Source: Cellulosimicrobium sp. ES-005 (GTDB lineage Bacteria; Actinomycetota; Actinomycetes; Actinomycetales; Cellulomonadaceae). Taken from it: a stretch of DNA of 64,000 bases. The translations under genes and the position numbers were made by a program. This document shows positions 18,654 to 27,027 of the stretch, piece by piece. Below the pieces are notes generated by a model. The model made no database searches and was not told the DNA's origin. It was given only the letters and a program-made list of their open reading frames with translations. How positions within the stretch are numbered: the stretch's first letter is position 1; each line of letters opens with the position of its first letter. The DNA is taken from assembly GCF_040448685.1 (NCBI RefSeq), contig NZ_CP159290.1, positions 4,774,001 through 4,838,000 of the forward strand. Reading direction: 5' to 3'.

Positions 18654-19037
18654 ATGCTGCCCGCCGAGTGGATCCCGCACCGCCGCCCCGACGACCGCGA
18701 GCACGTGGGCTGGATCCGTCCCGAGGGCGATGCCTGGGTCGCGGTGTCGCTCCTCGGGCGCGAGCTGACCGGCCCGGTGGGCTGGCTCGAGGCGGAGGAG
18801 GCGCTGGACGGGCTCAGCCTCGCGTGGCTGGCCGACGTGTGGATGCTCGAGCGGGAGGACGCGCCGCCCCTGCGCGTCCGGCTCGTGGAGGTCACGCCGG
18901 ACGGCGTGGTCGTGCAGACCGACGACTTCGGCGCGATCGACGTCCCCGTGGAGCGCTACGACCTCCCGTGGCCGCCCCCGCCCACGCTCCGGCCCCGACG
19001 GCCGGGCGACCCGGACGGTCGCGTGCTGTCGCTCTGA
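18654..19037 (+). CDS. Small hypothetical protein, 127 residues
   Basis: I cannot assign a family. The protein has no signal peptide or membrane segment and looks like a compact beta-rich domain: WIRPEGDAWVAVSLLGRELTG, then VRLVEVTPDGVVVQTDDFGAIDVPVERYDLPWP. The C-terminal third is Pro/Arg-rich. Codon use is like that of its neighbours, so I take it as real. A TAGCCT -10 box 6 nt from the ATG supports the start. It stands between cofE and a convergent glyoxalase-like gene. Confidence 0.65.
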   Translation: MLPAEWIPHRRPDDREHVGWIRPEGDAWVAVSLLGRELTGPVGWLEAEEALDGLSLAWLADVWMLEREDAPPLRVRLVEVTPDGVVVQTDDFGAIDVPVERYDLPWPPPPTLRPRRPGDPDGRVLSL

Positions 19038-19073
19038 CCGCGACGACCGCCCGGGTGGGGACGCCCGGCGTGG

Positions 19074-19439
19074 TCAGCCCGCGTCCGTCGTGCCCTCGTA
19101 GAGGCCGATCTGGTTCCCGTCGGCGTCCTCGAACGCCGCCCACCACGACGTCGGGCTGATCTCGGACTTCTCCAGGACCACACGGCCCCCGAGCTCGCGC
19201 ACCTTCGCGAGCGTGTCCTCGATCGAGTCGACCTCGACGTAGCTGCGCGGGGTGGTGAACCCCTCGGACCGCGGGGCGAGACCGCCGCCGCTGATCTTGT
19301 TCGGCGCCTGCCACATGGGGTAGCCCTCGAAGCCCGGGACCTCCGCGATCTGCCAGCCGAAGAGCTCGCCGTAGAACTGCGTGGCCCGGCCGCTGTCGCT
19401 CACCGGGATGTCGATGTGCGTGATGTCTCCGTGCGCCAT
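19074..19439 (-). CDS. VOC/glyoxalase-family protein
   Basis: This 121-residue protein has the vicinal-oxygen-chelate fold: ITHIDIPVSDSGRATQFYGELFGWQI at the N-terminus and WWAAFEDADGNQIGLYEG at the C-terminus, the two beta-alpha-beta-beta-beta units of a single chain. His and Glu metal ligands are present (HIDIP; GLYEG). Such proteins cover isomerases, dioxygenases and resistance proteins; the reaction is unknown. The ATG at 19439 has GGGAGGA upstream. It converges on the 18654 gene with 36 nt between stops, and stands 85 nt from the AI-2E gene on the same strand. Confidence 0.8.
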   Translation of the reverse strand: MAHGDITHIDIPVSDSGRATQFYGELFGWQIAEVPGFEGYPMWQAPNKISGGGLAPRSEGFTTPRSYVEVDSIEDTLAKVRELGGRVVLEKSEISPTSWWAAFEDADGNQIGLYEGTTDAG

Positions 19440-19523
19440 GGTTCCTCCCCGTGCCGGTGACGGGCGGACACCCGCCGTCTGCCAGCCTAGGGACCGTGGA
19501 CGGGGTCGCAACAGGGTGCGCGG

Positions 19524-20738
19524 CTACGCCGTCTCCGGGGCAGGCGCGTCGTCCGCCGCCGAACCCTCAGGCTGGACCTGAGGGTCACGCTCGGTCTCCG
19601 CGTCCCGGGGCGAGGGCGCCTCGACACGCTCCGCCGCGGTCGGACCGTCGATTTCCGCCGCGCCGGGCGCCGGGTCCGTCCCACGGGCGCGGGACACGTC
19701 GTCGCCGGAGAGCCAGCGCAGCCAGCCCGAGCCGGGGTCGGGCTCCAGGACGAGCGCGCGCACGAGGAGCGTGAGCGGGATCGCGAGGATCGCGCCGAGC
19801 GGACCGATGACGAACGTCCAGAACACGACGGAGACGAAGCTGAGGGTCAGGCTGAGGTTCACGGCGTCCGCCACGAACTTGGGCTGAACGAGCACCTGGA
19901 GCACGACGTTCACGACGCAGTAGACCGCGACGACGGCGAGCGCGAGCTGCCACCCCCCGACGACGAACGCCATGATCGCGGGCGGCACGAGGCCGAGCAC
20001 GAAGCCGATGTTGGGGATGAAGTTCGTGACGAACGCGAGGATCGCCCACACCGTCGGCGCGGGGACGGAGAGCAGCCAGAGCGCGACGCCGTCGACGATC
20101 GCGACGACCGCGCCGAACGACGCGTTGACGACGAAGTAGCGCCGCACGCCGCCGCTGAACCGGGCCGCGCGGTCGATCGTCGCGGCGCGCTCGGTGCCGA
20201 ACACCGTGGTCGCGGTCGAGTACCGCGCTGCGTCCGCCGCCATGAAGATCGCGTAGGCGAGCACGAAGAAGAAGGCCGTCGCGATGCCGAGCGCCATGCC
20301 CGACACGTTCCCGGCGAGGCTGAGGACCCGGGCGGGCTCCAGCCACGACGTCGCCGCCTCCGCGACGTCCGTGTCGATCCCGACGGCGGAGAGCTGGTCG
20401 ACGACGTCCTCGACCGAGCGCACGAGCGCCGGCAGGTACTCGCGCACCAGGTCGGCGAACCGGAAGCCCGCGAACACCAGCATCGCGACGAGCACGGCGA
20501 GGATGAGGTAGGCGACCACGACGACCGCCGTCGTCGCGGCCCACCGCGGCCAGCCCCGGCGCTCGAGCGGGAACCGCACGGGGTGGCAGATGATGACGAT
20601 CACGGCCGCGAGGAGCAGCGGCGCGAGCACCTCCCGCGCCGTGTGGACGCCGGCGAGCACGACGACGCCCGCCGCGAGAGCCAGCAGCGTGCGGGTGGAG
20701 GGTGGCAGCGCCGGGGCGCGCGACGTCGTCGTGGTCAC
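19524..20738 (-). CDS. AI-2E family transporter (PerM-like)
   Basis: This 404-residue membrane protein has about eight transmembrane segments. The family pattern is clear: the N-terminal pair of helices, the large extracellular helix between helices 3 and 4, and NFIPNIGFVLGLVPPAIMAF, followed by PLGAILAIPLTLLVRALV. Family members include the AI-2 exporter TqsA and Na+/H+ antiporters, so the substrate is unknown. The last 60 or so residues are a cytoplasmic acidic, Pro-rich tail. The GTG at 20738 has TATCGT 6 nt upstream (plus-strand 20745-20750) and no Shine-Dalgarno sequence, suggesting a leaderless mRNA. Confidence 0.88.
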   Translation of the reverse strand: MTTTTSRAPALPPSTRTLLALAAGVVVLAGVHTAREVLAPLLLAAVIVIICHPVRFPLERRGWPRWAATTAVVVVAYLILAVLVAMLVFAGFRFADLVREYLPALVRSVEDVVDQLSAVGIDTDVAEAATSWLEPARVLSLAGNVSGMALGIATAFFFVLAYAIFMAADAARYSTATTVFGTERAATIDRAARFSGGVRRYFVVNASFGAVVAIVDGVALWLLSVPAPTVWAILAFVTNFIPNIGFVLGLVPPAIMAFVVGGWQLALAVVAVYCVVNVVLQVLVQPKFVADAVNLSLTLSFVSVVFWTFVIGPLGAILAIPLTLLVRALVLEPDPGSGWLRWLSGDDVSRARGTDPAPGAAEIDGPTAAERVEAPSPRDAETERDPQVQPEGSAADDAPAPETA

Positions 20739-20744
20739 GCGCCG

Positions 20745-20750
20745 ACGATA
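20745..20750 (-). promoter_or_regulatory. -10 box for leaderless AI-2E transporter mRNA
   Basis: TATCGT on the minus strand lies 6 nt before the GTG at 20738. Confidence 0.55.
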
Positions 20751-20827
20751 GCGGCCGGGCGTCGCCGCGCACGCGGGCGTCCGTCGCGGTGCTGCCGGTG
20801 GTGGGGCCCGCGAACGTGCCCGCCGGG

Positions 20828-21433
20828 TCAGGCCTTCGCGGCCTTCGCCGCGGCCTTCTGCGCCTTCTTGAACGTGCGGACCTCCGCGAGCGACTCCGCG
20901 CTCGTGACGTCGGCGATGGACCGGCGCGACCCCTCGTCGCCGTAGTGGCCCGCCGCCTCCCGCCATCCCGCCGGCTGCACGCCGCGCTGCTTGCCGAGCA
21001 GCGCGAGGAAGATCCGGGCCTTCTGGTCGCCGTACCCGGGCAGCGCGCGCAGCCGGGCGAGGACCTCCGCGCCGGTCGGCGCCGCCGTGCCGTCGTCGCC
21101 GGCGCCGGGCGCGGTCCAGATCCGGGTCGCGTCGCCGTCGTACTCGTCGACGACGACGCGCGCCAGGTCCTGCACCCGGGCCGCCATGGAGCGCCCGTAC
21201 CGGTGGATGGCCGGGGGCGTCGTCGCGAGCGTGACGAACGCGTCGGGGTCCGCCTCCGCGACGGCGCGCGGGTCGATGGAGCCGAGGCGGTCGCGGATCT
21301 TGCGCGGTCCCGCGAACGCGTGCTCCATGGGGTACTGCTGGTCGAGGAGCATGCCGACGAGGAGGGCGAAGGCGTCGTCGCTGAGGAGCGCGTCCGCGTC
21401 GGGGTCGCCGGTGATCCAGAGCTGGTCGGTCAT
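20828..21433 (-). CDS. HhH-GPD family base-excision repair protein
   Basis: This 201-residue protein looks like the small actinobacterial HhH-GPD DNA glycosylase group: FALLVGMLLDQQYPMEHAFAGP near the N-terminus, then the helix-hairpin-helix LRALPGYGDQKARIFLALLGK (about 130-150). The C-terminus is a Lys/Ala-rich tail (KKAQKAAAKAAKA) that could bind DNA. No iron-sulfur Cys cluster is present, unlike MutY or Nth. The lesion it repairs is unknown. The start at 21433 (MTDQLW) is chosen; in-frame ATGs at 21442 and 21445 are possible alternatives. Upstream, the chitinase gene is divergent. Confidence 0.75.
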   Translation of the reverse strand: MTDQLWITGDPDADALLSDDAFALLVGMLLDQQYPMEHAFAGPRKIRDRLGSIDPRAVAEADPDAFVTLATTPPAIHRYGRSMAARVQDLARVVVDEYDGDATRIWTAPGAGDDGTAAPTGAEVLARLRALPGYGDQKARIFLALLGKQRGVQPAGWREAAGHYGDEGSRRSIADVTSAESLAEVRTFKKAQKAAAKAAKA

Positions 21434-21676
21434 GCCGTCCATCATGGCAGGACGGCGGCGCCTCCGTCCGGTCGCGGGTCCCGCGGAGCCGCGCAGGGTC
21501 GTCGCCCGGGGCATCCGTATACGGGGTGCTACGGACGCGTAGATCGCGAAAGATACGCAATCGCACCGATGGGCGCGGGTCGCGGACGCCGTAGCGTCGA
21601 TCCGTCGGTCGCCCGCTGCGCCGACGTCTCCCGCACCCGGCGCCACGGACGACGCCGGCCTGGACCGGAGGTTCCC

Positions 21677-22945
21677 ATGTTCCGAAGGAAGCTGCTCACG
21701 CTCGCGACCACGACGGCGCTCGCCGTCGGCGCGGCCGTCGGCCTCGCCGCGCAGCCGGCGTCCGCCGCGACGCCGATCCCCGACCACGTGTTCTCGCCGT
21801 ACTACGAGATGTGGCTGGGCGACGACATCAGCGCGGTGTCCCAGCAGGCCGGCGCCGACCACATCACGCTGGCGTTCGCCCAGACCGAGCGGCAGGGGTC
21901 GTGCACGCTCTACTGGAACGGCGACACGTCGCTGCCGATCGCGCCGTCGAGCTTCGGCGCCCAGGTGGACGCGATCCAGGCGCGCGGCGGCAACGTGATC
22001 CCGTCCCTCGGCGGCTGGACCGCGGACGACGCGACCGAGGACGGGCAGCTCACGGAGCTGGCGGACTCGTGCACGGACGTCAACGCGATCGCGGCGCAGA
22101 TCCAGAAGCTGATCACGACCTACGACGTCGAGCGCATCGACTTCGACATCGAGGCGGACTCGATCAACAGCAGCGCCGGGGTGGACCGTCGCAACAAGGC
22201 GCTGAAGATCGTCCAGGACTGGGCCAAGGCCAACGGCCGGACGTTCGAGGTGCAGTACACGCTGCCGACCACGACGCAGGGCCTGGCCGCGTCGGGCAAG
22301 AACCTGCTGCGCAACGCCGTGACGAACGGCGTCGAGGTCTCGGTCGTCAACGTCATGACGTTCGACTACTGGGAGGGCGACCGCGCGAACATGGCGCAGG
22401 ACACCGTCACCGCGACGACCGGCCTGGTGAGCTTCCTCAAGACGATCTACCCGTCGAAGACGGACGCGCAGCTCTGGAACATGGTCGGCATCACGGAGAT
22501 GATCGGCGTCTCCGACTGGGGCGTGGGGGAGACGTTCTCCCTCGCGAACGCGGACTCGGTGCTCGCCTTCGCGCGGCAGAAGGGCGTCGCCTACCTGTCG
22601 TTCTGGGCACTGCACCGCGACACCGGCGGCTGTGCCGGCGCGCAGACGACGCAGGACGACTGCTCCGGGCTGGCGCAGCAGAAGTTCGAGTTCTCGAAGA
22701 AGTTCGCGCCGTTCACCTCCGGCGCGACGGACCCGACAGACCCGACGGACCCCACCGACCCGACGGACCCCACCGACCCGACCGACCCGACCTGCACGGC
22801 GGCGCCGTGGAGCGCGTCGCAGGTGTACGTGGCCGGGACGACGGCGTCCTTCGAGGGGCACACGTGGAAGGCCAAGTGGTGGACGCTCGGGGAGAAGCCC
22901 GGCGCCGCGACCTGGGGCCCGTGGGCCGACCTCGGCGCGTGCTGA
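21677..22945 (+). CDS. Secreted GH18 chitinase with CBM5/12 domain
   Basis: The enzyme hydrolyses chitin outside the cell. A Sec signal peptide (1-30, MFRRKLLTLATTTALAVGAAVG... cleaved after ASA) precedes a GH18 barrel. The catalytic segment reads IDFDIEADS, with Asp155, Asp157 and the acid Glu159; the first Asp of the usual DxxDxDxE is a Glu. A Thr-Asp-Pro tandem linker (about 354-374, also a DNA repeat near 22730-22793) leads to a C-terminal CBM5/12 chitin-binding domain with the WSASQVYVAG and HTWKAKWWT signatures. Length is 422 residues. The ATG at 21677 has GGAGG 5 nt upstream. The 243-nt upstream gap has no CebR-type TGGGAGCGCTCCCA operator that I can see. Confidence 0.93.
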   Translation: MFRRKLLTLATTTALAVGAAVGLAAQPASAATPIPDHVFSPYYEMWLGDDISAVSQQAGADHITLAFAQTERQGSCTLYWNGDTSLPIAPSSFGAQVDAIQARGGNVIPSLGGWTADDATEDGQLTELADSCTDVNAIAAQIQKLITTYDVERIDFDIEADSINSSAGVDRRNKALKIVQDWAKANGRTFEVQYTLPTTTQGLAASGKNLLRNAVTNGVEVSVVNVMTFDYWEGDRANMAQDTVTATTGLVSFLKTIYPSKTDAQLWNMVGITEMIGVSDWGVGETFSLANADSVLAFARQKGVAYLSFWALHRDTGGCAGAQTTQDDCSGLAQQKFEFSKKFAPFTSGATDPTDPTDPTDPTDPTDPTDPTCTAAPWSASQVYVAGTTASFEGHTWKAKWWTLGEKPGAATWGPWADLGAC

Positions 22946-23044
22946 TCCGCTGGCGCTCGCGGACGCCCGGCCGGACGTCCGGCCGGGCGTCCGCCGTCTC
23001 GTGGTGCACGAGCGTCGACCGCGGGACGCGGCACGGGCGCGGTG

Positions 23045-23467
23045 CTAGGCGGACGTCGCGGTCGACGCCCGCAGCAGTCTCCCGGTCCGGAACTCGTCCA
23101 CCCCTGTGCGGCGCAGGACGGCGCTCGTCCAGCCGGGCAGGAGCCGCAGCCCGTCCTCGCCCGTGACGCGGCGCAGGTCCTCGACGCGGAACTCCTCGCC
23201 CCGCCGCTCCAGCACGAACCCGCCCGCGGCGTCGACGTTGCGCACCCAGTCGACGTCCGGCCCGTACGTGAGCGCGAGGACGACGCGGACCGGCTCTCCC
23301 GGCGCGTCGCGGTACGCGAACGCGAAGACGGGCGTGCGGTAGACGCGGCCGCTGCGTCGGCCCACGTGGCGCGCGACCGCCATCGGCCCGACGCCGGTCG
23401 CGACGCGCAGCATCACGGGGTTGAGGAAGCGCTTGTTGCTGCGGGTCACCCAGCGAGGGATCGGCAT
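23045..23467 (-). CDS. DUF385-type deazaflavin-dependent nitroreductase-like protein
   Basis: This 140-residue split-barrel protein resembles the Ddn/DUF385 family of F420H2-dependent reductases, such as mycobacterial Ddn: ATGVGPMAVARHVGRRSGRVYRTPVFAFAYR and VVLALTYGPDVDWVRNV are family hallmarks. Typical substrates are quinones or nitro compounds; the native one here is unknown. The ATG at 23467 sits 50 nt from the divergent phosphoesterase start. It adds to the F420-linked genes in this window (16719, 17714, 27024, 28075-31108). Confidence 0.82.
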   Translation of the reverse strand: MPIPRWVTRSNKRFLNPVMLRVATGVGPMAVARHVGRRSGRVYRTPVFAFAYRDAPGEPVRVVLALTYGPDVDWVRNVDAAGGFVLERRGEEFRVEDLRRVTGEDGLRLLPGWTSAVLRRTGVDEFRTGRLLRASTATSA

Positions 23468-23504
23468 GCCCCATCGTGGCCCGGCGCGGACCGTCCGCGC
23501 GACC

Positions 23505-23510
23505 TATCGT
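23505..23510 (+). promoter_or_regulatory. -10 box for leaderless phosphoesterase mRNA
   Basis: TATCGT lies 7 nt before the GTG at 23518. No Shine-Dalgarno sequence is present. Confidence 0.6.
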
Positions 23511-23517
23511 GAGACCC

Positions 23518-24021
23518 GTGCCGACCCGCCTGCTCCTGCTGAGCGACACCCACGTCCCCGTCCGGGCGCGGGCGCTCCCGGACCAGGTGTGGCGCGCGGT
23601 CGACGACGCCGACGTCGTGGTGCACGCGGGCGACTGGGTGAGCGCCGACCTGCTGGACGCGCTGGAGGCGCGGGCGTCCCGGCTGGTCGGGGTCGCCGGC
23701 AACAACGACGGCCCCGCGCTGCACGCGCGTCTGCCCGAGGTGGCGCGCGCGACGATCGACGGGCTGCGGCTCGTCGTCGTGCACGAGACGGGGACGAAGC
23801 AGGGGCGCGAGCGGCGCGCCGACGCCGCGTTCCCGGGCGCGGACCTCCTGGTCTTCGGGCACAGCCACGTCCCGTGGGACACGACCTCGCCGGGCGGGCT
23901 GCGGCTCCTCAACCCCGGGTCGCCGACGGACCGCCGTCGTCAGCCGGTCGGGACGTACCTCACGGCCGTCGTCGACGACGGCGTGCTCCGGGACGTCGCG
24001 CTCGTGCCGGTGCCGCGGTGA
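23518..24021 (+). CDS. YfcE/MJ0936-type metallophosphoesterase
   Basis: This 167-residue calcineurin-like phosphoesterase has the dimetal motifs in order: LLSDTHV (about 7-13), VHAGDWV (about 39-45), AGNNDG (about 60-65), VVHETG and FGHSHVP with the final HxH. The His replaced by Glu in the VVHE-G motif is a deviation from the usual HG(H/N). Members hydrolyse small phosphodiesters; the substrate is unknown. The GTG at 23518 has the TATCGT box 7 nt upstream. It is convergent with the AraC gene (6-nt gap). Confidence 0.88.
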   Translation: MPTRLLLLSDTHVPVRARALPDQVWRAVDDADVVVHAGDWVSADLLDALEARASRLVGVAGNNDGPALHARLPEVARATIDGLRLVVVHETGTKQGRERRADAAFPGADLLVFGHSHVPWDTTSPGGLRLLNPGSPTDRRRQPVGTYLTAVVDDGVLRDVALVPVPR

Positions 24022-24027
24022 GCCGCC

Positions 24028-24978
24028 TCAGGCGGCGCCCGCGCGCGCCCGGTGCGCGGCGGGGCTCACGCCGCGCACGCGCTTGAAGGCGGCGCTCAGC
24101 GCGAACGGCGTCGCGTACCCGACCGCGCGTGCGACCGACGTCAGGGTGGCGTCGGGCTCCAGCAGGAGGTCCGCCGCGAGGTCGAGGCGCCAGCCGGTGA
24201 GGTAGCTCATCGGCGGCTCGCCGACGAGCGTGGTGAAGCGCCGCGAGAACGCCGCGCGCGACAGCCCGACCTCGCGCGCGAGCGCGTCCACGGTCCAGGC
24301 GCGGGCCGGGTCGTGGTGGATGAGGCGCAGCGCCGCGCCGACCACCGGATCCGCGTCGGCGCGGTACCAGCCGGGTGCGTCGTCGCGCGAGAGCCACGTG
24401 CGCAGGCACGAGATGAGGAGGAGGTCGAGCAGGCGGTCGAGCACCGCCTCCTGCCCGGGCAGGTCCTGGACGACCTCGCGCGCGAGCATCTCCACGAGCG
24501 TCCCGTCGACGTCGCCGCTGCGCAGCACCACGCGCTGCGGCAGGACGCGCAGGACGCGACGGCCCACCTCGCCGTCGAGCGGGTAGGTGCCCGTGATGAT
24601 GACGGTCTCGCCACCGGGGTCGTTGCCCCACGACCGCACGCCGAGCACCGTCATGGGGGAGGGCCCGCCGTCGACCGCACGGCACATGTCGGACTCGGGC
24701 CCGATGACCACCTGGGGCGCGGTCGTCGGCGCGTCCGCCACGACGTAGTGGTCGGGGCCGCGCAGCAGGACGACGTCCCCCGCCCCGACGTGCTCGCCCG
24801 GGTCCGCGCCGTCGTCGCCCACGACCGGCCCGACCCAGCCCGAGCCGCGCAGCACGGGCACGATCGTCAGCGGCGCCTCGTCCTCGATGCGCATGCCCCA
24901 CGGGGCCCGGAGGTGGCTGCGCAGGAGGAAGGCGCCGCGGGCGCGCGGCCCGTCGAGGAGCCCGGCGACGACGTCCAT
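24028..24978 (-). CDS. AraC-family regulator with cupin_6-type N-terminus
   Basis: This 316-residue transcription factor has an N-terminal sensing domain beginning MDVVAGLLDGPRARGAF (AraC cupin_6-like, 1-185) and two C-terminal HTH motifs: VDALAREVGLSRAAFSRRFTTLVGEPPMSYLTGWRLDLA and ATLTSVARAVGYATPFALSAAFKRVRGVSP. The start at 24978 has TACCCT 6 nt upstream (plus-strand 24985-24990), a leaderless arrangement. It is divergent from the NmrA-DUF1772 pair with 164 nt between, so it probably controls that pair; members of this subfamily often sit next to NAD(P)-binding genes. The inducer is unknown. Confidence 0.88.
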   Translation of the reverse strand: MDVVAGLLDGPRARGAFLLRSHLRAPWGMRIEDEAPLTIVPVLRGSGWVGPVVGDDGADPGEHVGAGDVVLLRGPDHYVVADAPTTAPQVVIGPESDMCRAVDGGPSPMTVLGVRSWGNDPGGETVIITGTYPLDGEVGRRVLRVLPQRVVLRSGDVDGTLVEMLAREVVQDLPGQEAVLDRLLDLLLISCLRTWLSRDDAPGWYRADADPVVGAALRLIHHDPARAWTVDALAREVGLSRAAFSRRFTTLVGEPPMSYLTGWRLDLAADLLLEPDATLTSVARAVGYATPFALSAAFKRVRGVSPAAHRARAGAA

Positions 24979-24984
24979 CCGGTC

Positions 24985-24990
24985 AGGGTA
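24985..24990 (-). promoter_or_regulatory. -10 box for leaderless araC-like mRNA
   Basis: TACCCT on the minus strand lies 6 nt before the ATG at 24978. Confidence 0.55.
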
Positions 24991-25142
24991 CGCACCGTCC
25001 CGGAGCCGCGGCCAGGGGTCGAGGCGCCGCGGGGACGTGAGACGGTCGCGTATGGAGACGAGCGTCAGGGCCATGTCACGTCTCGCCGGTGCCCGGTTGA
25101 CTGGCATTCGTCCCCGCACCGACGCTCGACAGGAGAGACGCC

Positions 25143-26048
25143 ATGAGCGCTACGACACCGAACCCGGTTCCCGCCTCGACCGACACCCCGACCGCTGCCC
25201 CGGCCCCCGGTCCGGTCCTGGTCCTCGGCGCGACGGGCAAGACCGGCCGCCGGGTCGCCGACCGCCTCGACGCCCTCGGGCTCCCCGTGCGGCGCGCGTC
25301 CCGCTCCGGGGCCGTCCGCTTCGACTGGGAGGACGAGACCACGTGGCGCCCCGCGGTCGCCGGGGCCGAGGCGGTGTACGCGGTCTACGTGCCCGACCTC
25401 GCGATCCCGGGCTCCCCGGAGACCGTCGCCCGGTTCGCGGCGCTCGCCCGGGAGGCGGGGGTGCGCCGCCTCGTCCTGCTCTCCGGTCGCGGCGAGGTCG
25501 AGGCACAGCGCGCGGAGGTGCTGGTCGCCGAGGCGTTCCCCGGCCGCACCGTGGTCCGGTGCGCGTTCTTCGACCAGAACTTCAGCGAGAGCTTCCTGCT
25601 CGATCCCGTGCTCGACGGCGTCCTCGCGCTCCCGGTGGACCGGGTCGCCGAGCCGTTCGTCGACCTCGAGGACGTCGCCGACGTCGCGGTCGCTGCTCTC
25701 GTCGACGACGCGCACGCCGGCCGGGTCTACGAGCTCACCGGGCCGCGTGCGATCACGTTCGCCGAGGCGGTGGCGGAGATCGCGAGGGCGAGCGGGCACG
25801 ACGTGCGGTTCGCGCCGATCACCATGGACGAGTTCGTCGCGGGGCTGCGGGCGATCGGGCTGCCCGACGACGTCGTGGGCCTCATGCGCTACCTCTTCAC
25901 CGAGGTGCTCGACGGCCGCGGGACCCCGGTCGCCGACGGCGTCCGGCAGGCGTTGGGCCGCGAGCCGCGCGACTTCCGCGAGTTCGCGGTGCGCGAGGCC
26001 GCGACCTGGCCGGCGACGGTCACGTCGACGTCCGGGCAGCCCTCGTGA
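25143..26048 (+). CDS. NmrA-family NAD(P)-binding protein
   Basis: This 301-residue atypical short-chain dehydrogenase has the nucleotide-binding motif VLVLGATGKTGRRVADRL (about 27-44) after a Pro/Thr-rich N-terminal tail of 24 residues. FFDQNFSESFLLDPVLDGVLALPVD and FVDLEDVADVAVAALVDDAHAGRVYELTGP match NmrA/SDR5-like proteins. Members sense NADP redox state or reduce quinones (QorB-like); catalytic use is uncertain as no YxxxK is evident. AGGAGAGA lies upstream of the ATG. The stop overlaps the next start (GTGA). The AraC gene is divergent. Confidence 0.85.
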   Translation: MSATTPNPVPASTDTPTAAPAPGPVLVLGATGKTGRRVADRLDALGLPVRRASRSGAVRFDWEDETTWRPAVAGAEAVYAVYVPDLAIPGSPETVARFAALAREAGVRRLVLLSGRGEVEAQRAEVLVAEAFPGRTVVRCAFFDQNFSESFLLDPVLDGVLALPVDRVAEPFVDLEDVADVAVAALVDDAHAGRVYELTGPRAITFAEAVAEIARASGHDVRFAPITMDEFVAGLRAIGLPDDVVGLMRYLFTEVLDGRGTPVADGVRQALGREPRDFREFAVREAATWPATVTSTSGQPS

Positions 26049-26515
26049 GCGCCTTCGCGGTGCTCGTCGTCGCGGGTGCGGTCGCGACGGGGCTCGCGGG
26101 CGGGGTGCTCTTCGCGTTCTCCACGTTCGTGATGGGCGGGCTGCGCCGCCTCCCCGCCGCCGACGGGGCCGCGGCCATGGTCGCGATCAACGAGGACGCG
26201 CTGCGCCCGCCGCTGATGCTCCTGCTCGCGGCCAGCGTGCTCGTGCCCGCCGCGGCGGCCGTCGTCGGCCTGGTCGGCGGGTCGCCCGGCGCGGTGCGGG
26301 CGCTCGCGGGCGCGGTGGTCTCCGCTGTCGGGATCCTCGGCGTCACGGCCGTGGGCAACGTCCCGCTCAACGAGCGTCTCGACGCGGCGGCGGAGCGGCC
26401 CGCGGACCTCGCCGCCGCGTGGGCCGCGTTCCTCCCGCGCTGGCTCGCGTGGAACCACGTGCGGACCGTCGCCGGCGCGGTGGCGACCGCGCTGCTGGCG
26501 GTCGCGCTCGTCTGA
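26045..26515 (+). CDS. DUF1772 (anthrone oxygenase-like) membrane protein
   Basis: This 156-residue protein has four hydrophobic helices. GGVLFAFSTFVMGGLRRLP near the N-terminus and VGNVPLNERLDA and WNHVRTVAGAVATALL near the C-terminus are typical of DUF1772, a family that includes fungal anthrone oxygenases such as AflX/HypC relatives. Its GTG overlaps the NmrA stop, so they are co-translated and probably work in the same redox pathway. A biochemical role is not known for bacterial members. Confidence 0.8.
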   Translation: MSAFAVLVVAGAVATGLAGGVLFAFSTFVMGGLRRLPAADGAAAMVAINEDALRPPLMLLLAASVLVPAAAAVVGLVGGSPGAVRALAGAVVSAVGILGVTAVGNVPLNERLDAAAERPADLAAAWAAFLPRWLAWNHVRTVAGAVATALLAVALV

Positions 26516-26577
26516 GGTGCCCGCGCGCCGGGCCTCCGTCGCGGAATAGCCACGGCGGGGGGCCGGTTGCGCACGAC

Positions 26578-27027
26578 ATGAGCGACGTCGCAGCGGCCGC
26601 GCCGGCCGACGAGCAGGAGACCATCCGTCGGGTGCTCGAGGGCACCGAGACCTGGGCCGTCGTCGGCCTGTCGAACAACACGTCGCGCGCTGCGTACGGC
26701 GTGGCGCGCGTGCTCCAGCAGCACGGCAAGCGCATCGTCCCCGTCCACCCGTCCGCGGAGACCGTGCACGACGAGCAGGGCTACGCCACGCTCGCGGACG
26801 TCCCGTTCCCGGTCGACGTCGTCGACGTGTTCGTGCGCTCCGAGCTCGCGGGCGACGTCGCCGACCAGGCCGTCGCGATCGGCGCGAAGGCGGTCTGGTT
26901 CCAGCTCGACGTGATCGACGAGGACGCCGCGCAGCGCGTGCGCGACGCCGGGCTCGACATGGTCATGGACCGCTGCCCCGCGATCGAGCTGCCGCGCCTG
27001 GCCGCGACCACCACGAAGGAGGCGTGA
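26578..27027 (+). CDS. CoA-binding (YccU-type Rossmann) protein
   Basis: This 149-residue single-domain protein matches the CoA_binding_2/YccU family: TWAVVGLSNNTSRAAYGVARVLQQHGKRIVPVHP (about 22-55), then VFVRSELAGDVADQAVAIGAKAVWFQLDVIDEDAAQR and MDRCPAIELPRL. The family binds CoA or a related nucleotide; its physiological role is unclear. The ATG at 26578 lacks a clear Shine-Dalgarno sequence. Its stop overlaps the start of the F420-type reductase (GTGA), so it may share its mRNA. Confidence 0.85.
   Translation: MSDVAAAAPADEQETIRRVLEGTETWAVVGLSNNTSRAAYGVARVLQQHGKRIVPVHPSAETVHDEQGYATLADVPFPVDVVDVFVRSELAGDVADQAVAIGAKAVWFQLDVIDEDAAQRVRDAGLDMVMDRCPAIELPRLAATTTKEA

Noticed and set aside
22730-22793. 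Tandem DNA repeat as a separate mini-satellite
   Set aside because: It encodes the Thr-Asp-Pro linker of the chitinase and is explained by the protein.
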